Below are positions 27,816-36,224 of a DNA stretch of 64,000 nucleotides, one piece after another. Numbering within the stretch: the stretch's first letter is position 1; each line of letters opens with the position of its first letter. Source of the stretch: Rariglobus sp041662485 (GTDB lineage: Bacteria; Verrucomicrobiota; Verrucomicrobiia; Opitutales; Opitutaceae). A program made the translations under genes and the position numbers. The notes under the pieces are model-generated. The model searched no databases and was not told the DNA's origin. It saw only the letters and a program-made list of their open reading frames with translations. The DNA lies in assembly GCA_041662485.1 (NCBI GenBank), contig JBAZSJ010000002.1, forward strand, positions 62,001-126,000, in the 5' to 3' direction.

Positions 27816-30800
27816 TCACTCCACGACGATGCGATAAAACCGTCGAGGCAAGCTGCCGTCGTCGGCCTGCGTAACCGTCACCGTGCCACCCGTGCCCGCG
27901 ATGTGTTGCTGCAACGCGGACCAAGCGGTCGGCGCGCCCAGATCGGTGGCGCGCTCCAGACGATATTGTTTTCCAAGCACCGAGGGAAAGGTGAGGACGG
28001 CGTTGGCGCCATTCAGATTGAAAGCCGTGATTTTAAACGTGCTGGCGGCGTCCACGGGACTCGTGCCCGCGAGGTATTCGTTGAGGTTGCTCAGGCCGTC
28101 GCCATCAGGATCGGCATTGGGTGCCGCCGCGCCTGCCGCGCTCAGGCCGTTTCCGAAATATTGGAGCCGCCAGTAACCCGGAATCCCGTCCCCTGCTCCG
28201 CTTGGTGTGGAGACTGTCAACGTGGCGTAATCGGAGGCATAGCCGGACACGGTGCGCTGCAACCGGTAGTCATACGACGAGGAGGCTCCGAGGGACGAAT
28301 CATCGTATGTTGTGGCGGCGGACGACGGACCGCCCAACGTGGTCCACACGGCCTGACCATGCGGCGACCGCTGCAAGACGTAACCTGTGGCAAACGAAGC
28401 GTTGTCCGTCCAAGTCAGCCGAATCTGCGATTCCGAAAGAGCCGTGCCTGCCAGAGCGGTGGGGGCAGGGACAGTGACGGTCACGGTAAACGTAAGGGAG
28501 GCGGTGTTGCCAAGGGCATCCGCAGCGGTCGTCGTCACCGTGGTGGCTCCAAGAGGAAAGACGGCCCCCGAGGCAGGGCTGGCGTTAGTCACGAGGGTTC
28601 CGCCGGTGTCGTCCAGAGCGGAGGTGCCGAACGTGACGACAGCCCCGGAGGTGCCGGTGGCGTTGACGGAGATGGAGGCCGGAGCAGTGATGACGGGAGG
28701 TGTCAGATCGACGATCACCTCGTTGCTGTTGGCGCTCTCACCCGCCGAGTCCACGGCGGTGATACAGTAGTAATAGGTGGTGCCGGCGCTCAGTGCCGTG
28801 CATTCGTGGCTCAGCGCAGCGAGACCCGAGGCGACCGTCACGTAAGGGCCGCCGCTGGTCGCCGCCCTCTTCACGTTGTAGGCACAAGCGGCGGTCGCCG
28901 AGGGCCAACGCAGTGTGGCCTGGGCAGCCCCGACGGTCTGGCTGACGGTCAGACCGGAAGGCGCGGGCGGCACCGCGAGCGTCACGCCGGTGATCGTGAC
29001 GTTGTCGAAGACGGCGGTGGTCGTCGCGGCGTTGTCGCACGCCGAAACGGCGAGGCCGACATAGATCGGATCGGTCATCGGGATCGCGGGCGGATTGAAA
29101 TACACCGACGTCCAGGTCGTCCCGTCGGGCGAGACATAACCGGCAAACGTGCTTCCCGTCCGGACGATGCGCACCCATGGGTTGGTGGTGGCGTTAACTC
29201 CGGCGTTGCTGTTGGAAATGCTGGTGGTGCCGTCGCTCGCGGTCCTAAGCTCGCACCTTGTTTGCGTCGAGTTGGTCACGACGGCCGCGCTGGCGGCCCC
29301 CGGATCGAGCGATGCGCGCATCAAGACTCCGATCTTCGGCGTTCCGGAACCCACAGACACAACCCGCGCGGTGATCGTCCCGTTGCCGGAGAGCCTCGCA
29401 TACACGAAATGGAAAGAGTCTGCCGTGCCGCCGATGTCGCTCCCAGAACCCACGACGGTGCAGCTGCCGGAACTGTCCGCGCTAGCACCGCCACGGAACC
29501 CGACCGTCCCCACGTCGGCATCCGCCAACGGAGGGGGGAGGAAGGATAGAACGGCATGGACGGAGAGAGAATTCACTGTCTCGCCGCCACTGGCGTTCAC
29601 CGCCGTGACCACGTAGTAGAACGTGTCGCCGCTAAGGACGCTCCGGTCCGTGTAGCTTGTAGACGAGCCGGAGACTGTGGCGATGGTGGTAAACGGACCG
29701 CCTGCCGATGTAGCCCGCTTGATGTTAAAATGGTCGGCCGTCCCGTTGAAGGCCGCCCACGCAAGCGCCACCTTGCCCGAGCTGTCCGATACGGTGACGT
29801 TTTCAACCACCGGAACCATTGTTGCGCTCACAGCAGCAGAGTTCGGACCCTCGCCCTGCAGATTCACGGCGGATAAGACATAGTAGTATGTTGTCCCTCC
29901 GCTGACGGTGGCATCGACATATTGGGTCACGTTTGTGAGGTTACCGGCGATGGTCGTAAACGGTCCGGCGGCGGATGCACCTCGCTTGATATTGTAGTGA
30001 ACCGAAGCCATCGCCGTCCAATTCAACGTCACCTTGCCGATCTCAGGGACCGCTGCCAGGCCCGAGGGAGCCGACGTCACCCGGTAGGTTGCAAGGATGG
30101 ATACATACCTTTGCCCGACCGTGGCCGTGGTCGTCGTGGAGTTGCCTAAAGCGAGAAACCCGGTGTCTCCGCTCCAGTGGTCAAACACCTGCCCCGTGAT
30201 CGGATTGGCCGTGACGCCCGCCGTTGCGTTGAGCAAATAGGTTCCGCTTCCAGAGCCTGAATTCACGCTGAGCTTGTAGGCCGGGTCTGTCCGGAACGGC
30301 GCCGCAGGTATCCCGTCAATGACGTTTCCAGACCCGTCGATGACTTTGCGGTAGAGGTTGCAGGAGGGATTGTTCGCCCAAAGGTAGCGGACGGCCACGG
30401 GGCTCGGCACGCCGGGGGACGAGATGAGGACGCTGTTGCCGGCCACCTCGATGGTGGCATTGGCGGCATAATAAACCCCGTCCGCTCCGCAGATCGCGAA
30501 GCCTGTCGGGGCGACACCTGTCAGTTGTTGGATCGCGCTCAGAGGAACCGGCAGAGAGGACGCGTCCAGGGGCTTTCTGCCGACCATGAGCCCGGCGCCT
30601 ACATTCTTGAACGTGCATCGGACACCGCCGCCGGTGATGACCGCACTTTCGAAGATCGGCCCCTGTCCGACTGCGTTGGTCGGGCTGCCTGTCTGGCCGT
30701 AAACCAGTTCTGCGGCGACGTTGGCAGCTCGCAAGCCGACATCCTGCTTGTCGCGAGGATGGATGTTGGCGGCCTCGCCGAGGTCGATGTTTGTGACAAT

Positions 30801-31805
30801 CGCGGCATGCGGATCGGCGAGGACCGATTGGAGCTGGGCTTCGCGTATGCCCGCCCATCCGCTGCTGCTCTCGACCGGCTGCGTCTGCGCGGTCCCGTAG
30901 TTGGGCAGTTGGATGACAATGACCGGGAGGTTTTGGTTGGCGAACAGGTTGCGGACAGCACCCATAAACGCCGGCAGCAGCCTTCCGTATGGGTCGGAGG
31001 CAGACGCGTTCTGTTCGCCCTGATACCAGACCGCCGCCTTGATTTTGAACGGCGCGAGAGGCGCGAGCATGCCGTTGTAGAGACCGGACACGGAAGTGGT
31101 CGTCGCGGCGAGTCCGGTCTGGTCAAAGGCGGCCTGGGCGGTGTCGGCGAACGCCGCCGCAAAGGTCGGCTCGGTCCACGATTTGATGTCGCTGCCCGAT
31201 AGGGCCGAGCAGATGATGCCGATCGGCACCTGCCGCTGCTTGTAGATCTCCCTCGCCATGAAATACGCGGTCGCGGAGAACGTGGTTCCGGTGGTCGAAG
31301 CGGTGGGCACCACCCATGATCCTCCGGCGGCCGGAACTTCCTGCGGGGAGTTCTCGGAAAGGGTCGGAACGCTGAACTGGCGGATCTTCGGATAGTTCAC
31401 CGAATCGGCCACTTCCTGCGTCAGGTTGATCACGTTGATAACCTTCAATGTGCCGGCCATGTTCGACTGCCCCGAGCACAGATAGACGTCGCCCATCATG
31501 ACGTTGCCGATCGTCTGAGATTGCGGACCGGAAATCACGATTGTGTAGGGACCGCCCGCGGTCAGCGAGCCAAGGAGAACCTGCCAGCGACCGTCGGCCC
31601 CCGCCATCGCCTGATAAGTCACCGCATTCATTGTCACCGACACGGTCGCGCCCGGGGTGGTCCAACCCCAAACGGGATTCTCGGTGTCGCGTTGCAAAAC
31701 CATGTTGCTGGCAAAGAGAGGATGCACGAAAGGCTTTGCCGCCGCCAGCACCACAGCCGGCGTCAGACACAGAAAAAAACAAGAGAGCCGGAGTATCCGG
31801 AGCAT
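27816..31805 (-). CDS. Large secreted sialate-O-acetylesterase-like protein with Fn3/HYR domains
   Basis: 1329 aa from ATG 31805, which begins a signal peptide (MLRILRLSCFFLCLTPAVVLAAA). Residues about 25-540 are the SASA/SGNH esterase: Ser114 in YLCSGQSNM, WYQGEQNASASDPYG, and a D-x-x-H type motif in GEAANIHPRDKQDVG. There follow two or three Fn3 domains, a concanavalin-like domain (about 810-990), another Fn3, a HYR domain (ITAPASISVNATG), an Fn3 and a Ca-binding-type linker DPDGDGLSNLNEYLAGT before a final beta domain. Likely deacetylates a decorated polysaccharide outside the cell. Operator site 6 lies 137 bases upstream. Confidence 0.87.
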   Translation of the reverse strand: MLRILRLSCFFLCLTPAVVLAAAKPFVHPLFASNMVLQRDTENPVWGWTTPGATVSVTMNAVTYQAMAGADGRWQVLLGSLTAGGPYTIVISGPQSQTIGNVMMGDVYLCSGQSNMAGTLKVINVINLTQEVADSVNYPKIRQFSVPTLSENSPQEVPAAGGSWVVPTASTTGTTFSATAYFMAREIYKQRQVPIGIICSALSGSDIKSWTEPTFAAAFADTAQAAFDQTGLAATTTSVSGLYNGMLAPLAPFKIKAAVWYQGEQNASASDPYGRLLPAFMGAVRNLFANQNLPVIVIQLPNYGTAQTQPVESSSGWAGIREAQLQSVLADPHAAIVTNIDLGEAANIHPRDKQDVGLRAANVAAELVYGQTGSPTNAVGQGPIFESAVITGGGVRCTFKNVGAGLMVGRKPLDASSLPVPLSAIQQLTGVAPTGFAICGADGVYYAANATIEVAGNSVLISSPGVPSPVAVRYLWANNPSCNLYRKVIDGSGNVIDGIPAAPFRTDPAYKLSVNSGSGSGTYLLNATAGVTANPITGQVFDHWSGDTGFLALGNSTTTTATVGQRYVSILATYRVTSAPSGLAAVPEIGKVTLNWTAMASVHYNIKRGASAAGPFTTIAGNLTNVTQYVDATVSGGTTYYYVLSAVNLQGEGPNSAAVSATMVPVVENVTVSDSSGKVALAWAAFNGTADHFNIKRATSAGGPFTTIATVSGSSTSYTDRSVLSGDTFYYVVTAVNASGGETVNSLSVHAVLSFLPPPLADADVGTVGFRGGASADSSGSCTVVGSGSDIGGTADSFHFVYARLSGNGTITARVVSVGSGTPKIGVLMRASLDPGAASAAVVTNSTQTRCELRTASDGTTSISNSNAGVNATTNPWVRIVRTGSTFAGYVSPDGTTWTSVYFNPPAIPMTDPIYVGLAVSACDNAATTTAVFDNVTITGVTLAVPPAPSGLTVSQTVGAAQATLRWPSATAACAYNVKRAATSGGPYVTVASGLAALSHECTALSAGTTYYYCITAVDSAGESANSNEVIVDLTPPVITAPASISVNATGTSGAVVTFGTSALDDTGGTLVTNASPASGAVFPLGATTVTTTAADALGNTASLTFTVTVTVPAPTALAGTALSESQIRLTWTDNASFATGYVLQRSPHGQAVWTTLGGPSSAATTYDDSSLGASSSYDYRLQRTVSGYASDYATLTVSTPSGAGDGIPGYWRLQYFGNGLSAAGAAAPNADPDGDGLSNLNEYLAGTSPVDAASTFKITAFNLNGANAVLTFPSVLGKQYRLERATDLGAPTAWSALQQHIAGTGGTVTVTQADDGSLPRRFYRIVVE

Positions 31806-31941
31806 GGTAACAAGGGGGCCTCGCTCAGTGCGGGCACGAACAATCTGAGGGAATCGCATGGGGTCTTGGGGAGACTGGCGCAGGGCCGCACCCAACGGAC
31901 CACCGTTATGCGCCTCCGGGCGATTCGCTCTCCTTTTGAGG

Positions 31942-31955
31942 TTGATACAAATCAG
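31942..31955. promoter_or_regulatory. LacI-type operator site 6
   Basis: TTGATACAAATCAG upstream of the esterase gene; 13 of 14 positions fit the consensus. Confidence 0.65.
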
Positions 31956-32058
31956 GATTCCAAAGCCCGGCCCATTCGGCCAGTCAGGCATCGATCATTC
32001 ATGCCTCGATGCGGCCGAATCGCCTTTCCCAGCCGTGCGACGTAAAGATCCCCGAGGA

Positions 32059-32535
32059 TCAATCGCGGTCGCCCAGCAGCTCGTCGCGGAATTTCTCCGT
32101 CAGGAAATCGACCAGCACCCGCACCTTTTTCGGCAGGTATTCCTTCGACGGGTAGAGCAGCCACGCGGACGAATCCTCCACCGCCGTCACGAAAGAACCC
32201 GGAAACAAGTCGATCAACTCGCCCCGCCGAAGCTCGCGCCCGAGCAGGCGGCGGCGGATTTTCAAGCGTTTCACCTTTTCCGCTCCTTGCAGGTGAAGTT
32301 CCACGCATGCGCGGCGAAGCCCTACAGCGTGAGCACGAGGCAATCGTGCCGTTCGGGGTCGCCGGTTGCCGCGGACGACCGTGCTTGGCGATGCAGCCCG
32401 GCGTCGCGCACACCACCGCGTCCAGCGAACACAGCCGGATGCTCGCGGTGCCCTTGTCTTTTGCGGTCTCACCCGAATCCCGACGTCGATGTGCACGGCC
32501 ACCCGTCCTTTCCGTGTGCTGGCGGGGACAGCCAA
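32059..32535 (-). pseudogene. Remnant of a LysR-family regulator
   Basis: Only the effector-binding C-terminal part remains and it is frameshifted. One frame carries VHIDVGIRVRP and later SSAWLLYPSKEYLPKKVRVLVDFL, the typical LysR C-terminal end. Another frame supplies VCATPGCIAKHGRPRQPA, the segment that should stand between them. No helix-turn-helix is present. It lies between the esterase and the PL/DUF547 gene and is probably an inactive leftover. Confidence 0.7.
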
Positions 32536-32556
32536 TTCAAAGGTGGCTATCGGCGC

Positions 32557-34398
32557 TTATTCGTTAACTTCGTTAAGCGACCAATCGAAGATCTGGTAGG
32601 CGACGGATTTCTCTTTCGGATGGGTGTGACTGTATTTGAAAAACACAGGCATGGCGCCTTCCGGCATCTGGGCTTTTTTCCAGTCGAAGAGCTTCGAGAT
32701 CGCCAGCTGTGAACCTTCGTCCCGGATGGCTTTGGGGCTGTTGATAAACGCTCCCGTCAGCTGGTCTAGCTGCACGTTGATTGTGTCCTGCGAGAATGGA
32801 ATGGGGCTCAGATCCGGTCCGCCGAGGCTGGCCCGGTTCAACACGAAGACGGTGCGGAGATCGCGGAAGCGGGATGCAATCTCCTTCTCCAGCGCATTCA
32901 AGCTGAGCGTGCGCCCTCCCACGGTGACGTCCAAGGCCTCAAAGAACGGAGAGTCTTCCGGAGCGACGCTCTTCAGGGGATAATTCCGCAAGACCTTTTG
33001 GAGAACCCAAACATTGTAGGCGTTGAGGTAGAAGGCCAAGCCGTCCTGTTTGGATTGGGCGATGTCATCGACGATTTTTTGGAGAGCCGCCAGATCGTCC
33101 GCATTTTGCTTCCAAGCGGCGTAACGGACACCTTTGGGGGTGATGTATTTGCCCATCAATTTGGCATAGCTTTCCATGACACCGCTAAAGGCGATGGCTT
33201 GGGGATGGAGGCGTTCGTCGGAGGGTAGTCCGGGGATTTGCCCCGAGCGCGCTTTCACGTCCGCAATGATGCGGGCATCCACGGCATCGCGCCGGTCAGG
33301 GAAAGCGCCGGCGTGGGCCAGCACATACGCTTCCACGGACGAAGAGGGCAGAATGTTGAGGTTGTTGATCGGTATGGGCGGTTGGTCGACCGCCGGGCTG
33401 AATGCCTCGCCCGTCTTCGTCTTGGTCGTCTCCGAGGTGCGATACGCTTCAACGCCCACGGCCACGTTGTCTTTGTAGTAAATCCGACTGCCCGCGTTGA
33501 TGCCGTTTTTATGGTAGGTTTCCATGGGGCGCTTGATCGTGTTGGGGCCGGCGATCAGAGCATTGCCGACGACGTTTGCCTTGGTCGGTTGCGTCGATTG
33601 GTCGCCGCCGTTGTATACCATGAAGCCGCCAAAGCCAGGGTTGTAGACGAGGTTATTGAGAATGGTGGATTCGCTCCCGCCTCCGGCCACGGGATTCCTA
33701 AATGCGTTGTGGGCAAAAAGGTTTCCTTGGACGAGGACGTTGCGCGTATCCGGTCCGACGATGAGACCGGCGGAGTGGGTTCCGCCTTTGGGGTGTCCCT
33801 TCGAGAGTCCTTCGGCGATGATGCAGTTGCGGACGACGATATCGTGGGAGCCCTTGCCCCAAATTTGGACGTTTTCATCGATCGCCCACATGATCGAGCA
33901 ATTCTCGACCAGCACGTTGTAGTTGGGATCGCGTCCGTCCTGGGAGCCTTCGATCGCGATGCCGTCGCGATTTTGAGGGTCGGAGTTGGTGAGCAGGGCG
34001 CCCACGCGGACTCGGATGTTTCTGATGATCACATCGTGCGCGCGGATGCGGAGTTTGTCGCCCATCAGGGTGATGCCGGGGGGCGGGGCGGATTCGCCTT
34101 CGACCGTCACGAAGGGGCTGTTAAAAACCAGCTTGTCCTTCAGCCAGATCTCGCCAGCGACGGCGAAGCGGATGATGCGGGGTTCCCTTACGTCGAGAGC
34201 CTCGCGCAAAGTGCCGGGGCCTTTCTCATCGAGACTGGTGACAGTGATCACACGACCGCCCTCGCCTCCTTTTGTGGGCCAAGGAGCGCCAGTCGCATCA
34301 ACCAAGGGTGCGAGCGGGGCCGCAAACGCAGCGATTCCGCCCAAGGCGGCGATCATCAAGATACAATTAACAAGGCGAGAAACCGGAGTTATGGACAT
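32557..34398 (-). CDS. Secreted pectate-lyase-type domain fused to DUF547
   Basis: 613 aa with a signal peptide (MSITPVSRLVNCILMIAALGGIAAFA). Residues about 35-395 form a PL1-like beta-helix (GGEGGRVITVTSL, FVTVEGESAPPPGITLMG, NVLVENCSIMWAIDENVQIWG, VLVQGNLFAHNAFRNP). Residues about 400-610 match DUF547 (FYLNAYNVWVLQKVLRNYP, FFEALDVTVGGRTLSLNALE), but the usual 'NCAS--CP' stretch is NRASLGGPDL, so the two Cys residues are missing. The fusion is unusual. The gene is the third in the minus-strand operon after the pseudopilin. Confidence 0.85.
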   Translation of the reverse strand: MSITPVSRLVNCILMIAALGGIAAFAAPLAPLVDATGAPWPTKGGEGGRVITVTSLDEKGPGTLREALDVREPRIIRFAVAGEIWLKDKLVFNSPFVTVEGESAPPPGITLMGDKLRIRAHDVIIRNIRVRVGALLTNSDPQNRDGIAIEGSQDGRDPNYNVLVENCSIMWAIDENVQIWGKGSHDIVVRNCIIAEGLSKGHPKGGTHSAGLIVGPDTRNVLVQGNLFAHNAFRNPVAGGGSESTILNNLVYNPGFGGFMVYNGGDQSTQPTKANVVGNALIAGPNTIKRPMETYHKNGINAGSRIYYKDNVAVGVEAYRTSETTKTKTGEAFSPAVDQPPIPINNLNILPSSSVEAYVLAHAGAFPDRRDAVDARIIADVKARSGQIPGLPSDERLHPQAIAFSGVMESYAKLMGKYITPKGVRYAAWKQNADDLAALQKIVDDIAQSKQDGLAFYLNAYNVWVLQKVLRNYPLKSVAPEDSPFFEALDVTVGGRTLSLNALEKEIASRFRDLRTVFVLNRASLGGPDLSPIPFSQDTINVQLDQLTGAFINSPKAIRDEGSQLAISKLFDWKKAQMPEGAMPVFFKYSHTHPKEKSVAYQIFDWSLNEVNE

Positions 34399-34477
34399 GG
34401 GAAAACCTCAGCGGGCATGGATTTCAGTAACGTTCGGGGGAAAAGCCACATGGAAGCCTCCATGTGCGCAAAAGCGG

Positions 34478-35161
34478 TCATGGAAGCAGGGTCCAGATAG
34501 ACGAGCGTTGTTTGAACTGTTCGTGCGTCAGTCGTTCGAGGTGACCATCGAGAAAGACCACGTTGGCTGCACCGGAATGGCGAAAGGCGACGGCATGGGT
34601 GGTAGCAACTTCGGAAGCCGGATCGGAGAACGTATACGAATCTATGCCGTCCTGATACAGCTGCCAATCAAGGGAGTCTGCCGCCTCCATGGTCTTGGTC
34701 GGGTCCGGCACCCGGTTGGGGTAAAAGGAGCGCCAGCGAGGCTTGGCAGTCTTGTTCGGCGTCCAAGCAATGTTTCCATCGTTGTTTATGCCGTATCCAC
34801 CCCACTTGGCTGCGATGGCCGTGCCAGCCGTGGGACAACGGAAAATCAGATCTGTGGTCCCGGTGGCGCCGGCGGCGGTTTCGCCCATGATCCGCTGGAA
34901 ATCGGCGTTGTCATACCAGTTGGCAAGGATGCCATTCGCGTCCACGGACTGGTTGGGGACATAAAGACCGCGATTGTCGGCCACATAGATCCCACCAGCT
35001 GCATGAATTTGCCGTAGGTTGCTAGCGCACTGGGAAGCACGAGTGGCCTCACGAACCTTTCCGATGGATGGAACCAGGATCGCCGCAAGGATGCCGATAA
35101 TGGCGATCACCGAAAGGAGTTCGACCAAGGTAAATCCGCGATTGCAGGAAAAGGGGCGCAT
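34478..35161 (-). CDS. Prepilin-type (type II pseudopilin) protein
   Basis: 227 aa. It has the classic prepilin cleavage and methylation signal GFTLVELLSVIAIIGILAAILVPSI at residues 9-33 (cleavage after Gly9), then a verrucomicrobial/planctomycete-style globular part (ASQCASNLRQIHAAGGIYVADN) ending near a short Gly-rich H-x-x-G segment (AFRHSGAANVVFLDGH). Such pseudopilins are very common in polysaccharide loci of this phylum and may serve secretion or substrate binding at the surface. Located between the secreted 242-aa gene and the PL/DUF547 gene. Confidence 0.9.
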   Translation of the reverse strand: MRPFSCNRGFTLVELLSVIAIIGILAAILVPSIGKVREATRASQCASNLRQIHAAGGIYVADNRGLYVPNQSVDANGILANWYDNADFQRIMGETAAGATGTTDLIFRCPTAGTAIAAKWGGYGINNDGNIAWTPNKTAKPRWRSFYPNRVPDPTKTMEAADSLDWQLYQDGIDSYTFSDPASEVATTHAVAFRHSGAANVVFLDGHLERLTHEQFKQRSSIWTLLP

Positions 35162-35200
35162 GGGGCGGAGGGAGCCGAGGGTATCGGGTTGGTGACTGTG

Positions 35201-35929
35201 TTACTCGGCAACTTCGATGGAGAAATCGTCGATCGCCAGAGTTTGCCCAACCCCGTCTCCCTCGCCGTTTGACCAACGCAACCAGAAGGTGGCCCCGGAG
35301 GCAACTGAGAGCCTTTTGAGGGTGGCGACGATCTGCTTGGAATTCTCGGGCGCGTTGCCGTTGAGAGCGGTCAATGCGGTGGCGCCCGACTTGGGGGCTT
35401 GAAACCCCAGTTCAGGTGCGTCCGTCCAGACTGAGGGGCCGGACTGCGTGAGCGAAGTGGCCGAGGAAGAGAACTGCACCTTGAGGCGGTCGGGGCCACC
35501 GGTGGTCTGCGCCCACTGTTTGCCGGTGTAGGAAACCTTCAGCGCGACGATGGCCTTGCCGGTGTCGTTCTTAATACACACCCCGATCATGCCGACGAGA
35601 CGGTTGCCCTTGTGCTCGCCGCGAATGACGCCGAACGAGGCGTTGTCCCCGTTGGAGCGAAGCACAAGCAAGGGGGGATTAATGCTCGGCGAGCCGCCGT
35701 TGGACGTGCGGTAATTGGCCGCCGGCTGTCCGTTCACGGCGGCATGCCAACCGGGATAGGTAACGTTGTCAGTCCACGGCAGAATGCCGGCGGGAAAAAG
35801 TTTCCCATCTGTCTTGTCGAACGATTGGATGGCCGTCGGCGCATTCGCCGTCAGACTAATTTGAGCCGAAGCCAAACAGGGAAAAAAAACGACAGCCAGC
35901 GATAAGGGGGCAAAGGTGTATAAGCGCAT
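35201..35929 (-). CDS. Secreted beta-sandwich protein
   Basis: 242 aa, signal peptide from MRLYTFAPLSLAVVFFPCLASAQ (ATG 35929 is preferred over the frame start at 35938). The body is beta-rich with KVSYTGKQWAQTTGGPDRLKVQFS and a final strand FSIEVAE, a pattern found in verrucomicrobial and planctomycete exported proteins that usually end in PEP-CTERM; here no anchor follows. First gene of the minus-strand operon fired from the operator-bearing gap at 36.0-36.2 kb. Binding role possible, not proven. Confidence 0.6.
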   Translation of the reverse strand: MRLYTFAPLSLAVVFFPCLASAQISLTANAPTAIQSFDKTDGKLFPAGILPWTDNVTYPGWHAAVNGQPAANYRTSNGGSPSINPPLLVLRSNGDNASFGVIRGEHKGNRLVGMIGVCIKNDTGKAIVALKVSYTGKQWAQTTGGPDRLKVQFSSSATSLTQSGPSVWTDAPELGFQAPKSGATALTALNGNAPENSKQIVATLKRLSVASGATFWLRWSNGEGDGVGQTLAIDDFSIEVAE

Positions 35930-36062
35930 TTGTAGCAAGGATGGAAAGGGTTGAGATTAACGAAAGAAAACGACGGCGCTCACCGCGCTCATTTCACAAA
36001 GTGGGGCTCGTAAACGAAAAAACCGATACGACATGTCGTTCTTGTCGGCAAATCGACGCAGC

Positions 36063-36076
36063 CTGATACAGATAAG
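36063..36076. promoter_or_regulatory. LacI-type operator site 7
   Basis: CTGATACAGATAAG, a best-consensus copy, in the 295-base gap between two divergent operons. Confidence 0.75.
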
Positions 36077-36118
36077 CTCCACCACTGCGATACTGCGGCT
36101 CCGATCTTGCGACGGCAT

Positions 36119-36132
36119 CTTAACTGTATCAG
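36119..36132. promoter_or_regulatory. LacI-type operator site 8
   Basis: Minus-strand reading CTGATACAGTTAAG, 56 bases from site 7. As at sites 3 and 4, a pair of opposite-orientation copies serves a divergent promoter region. Confidence 0.65.
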
Positions 36133-36224
36133 ACGCGCCGATGTAGTCCCCTCATCTCGGCGTTCGCATACACGAACACCCCGCCGCAATTGAGTGAAGC
36201 GGTCGTCCGTCGAGTTCTCCCGCC

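Noticed and set aside
26313..29549. A 1078-codon open frame on the plus strand
   Set aside because: It lies exactly opposite two genes with clear domain content, its translation is Arg/Gly/His-rich without any domain, and such frames are common opposite GC-rich genes.
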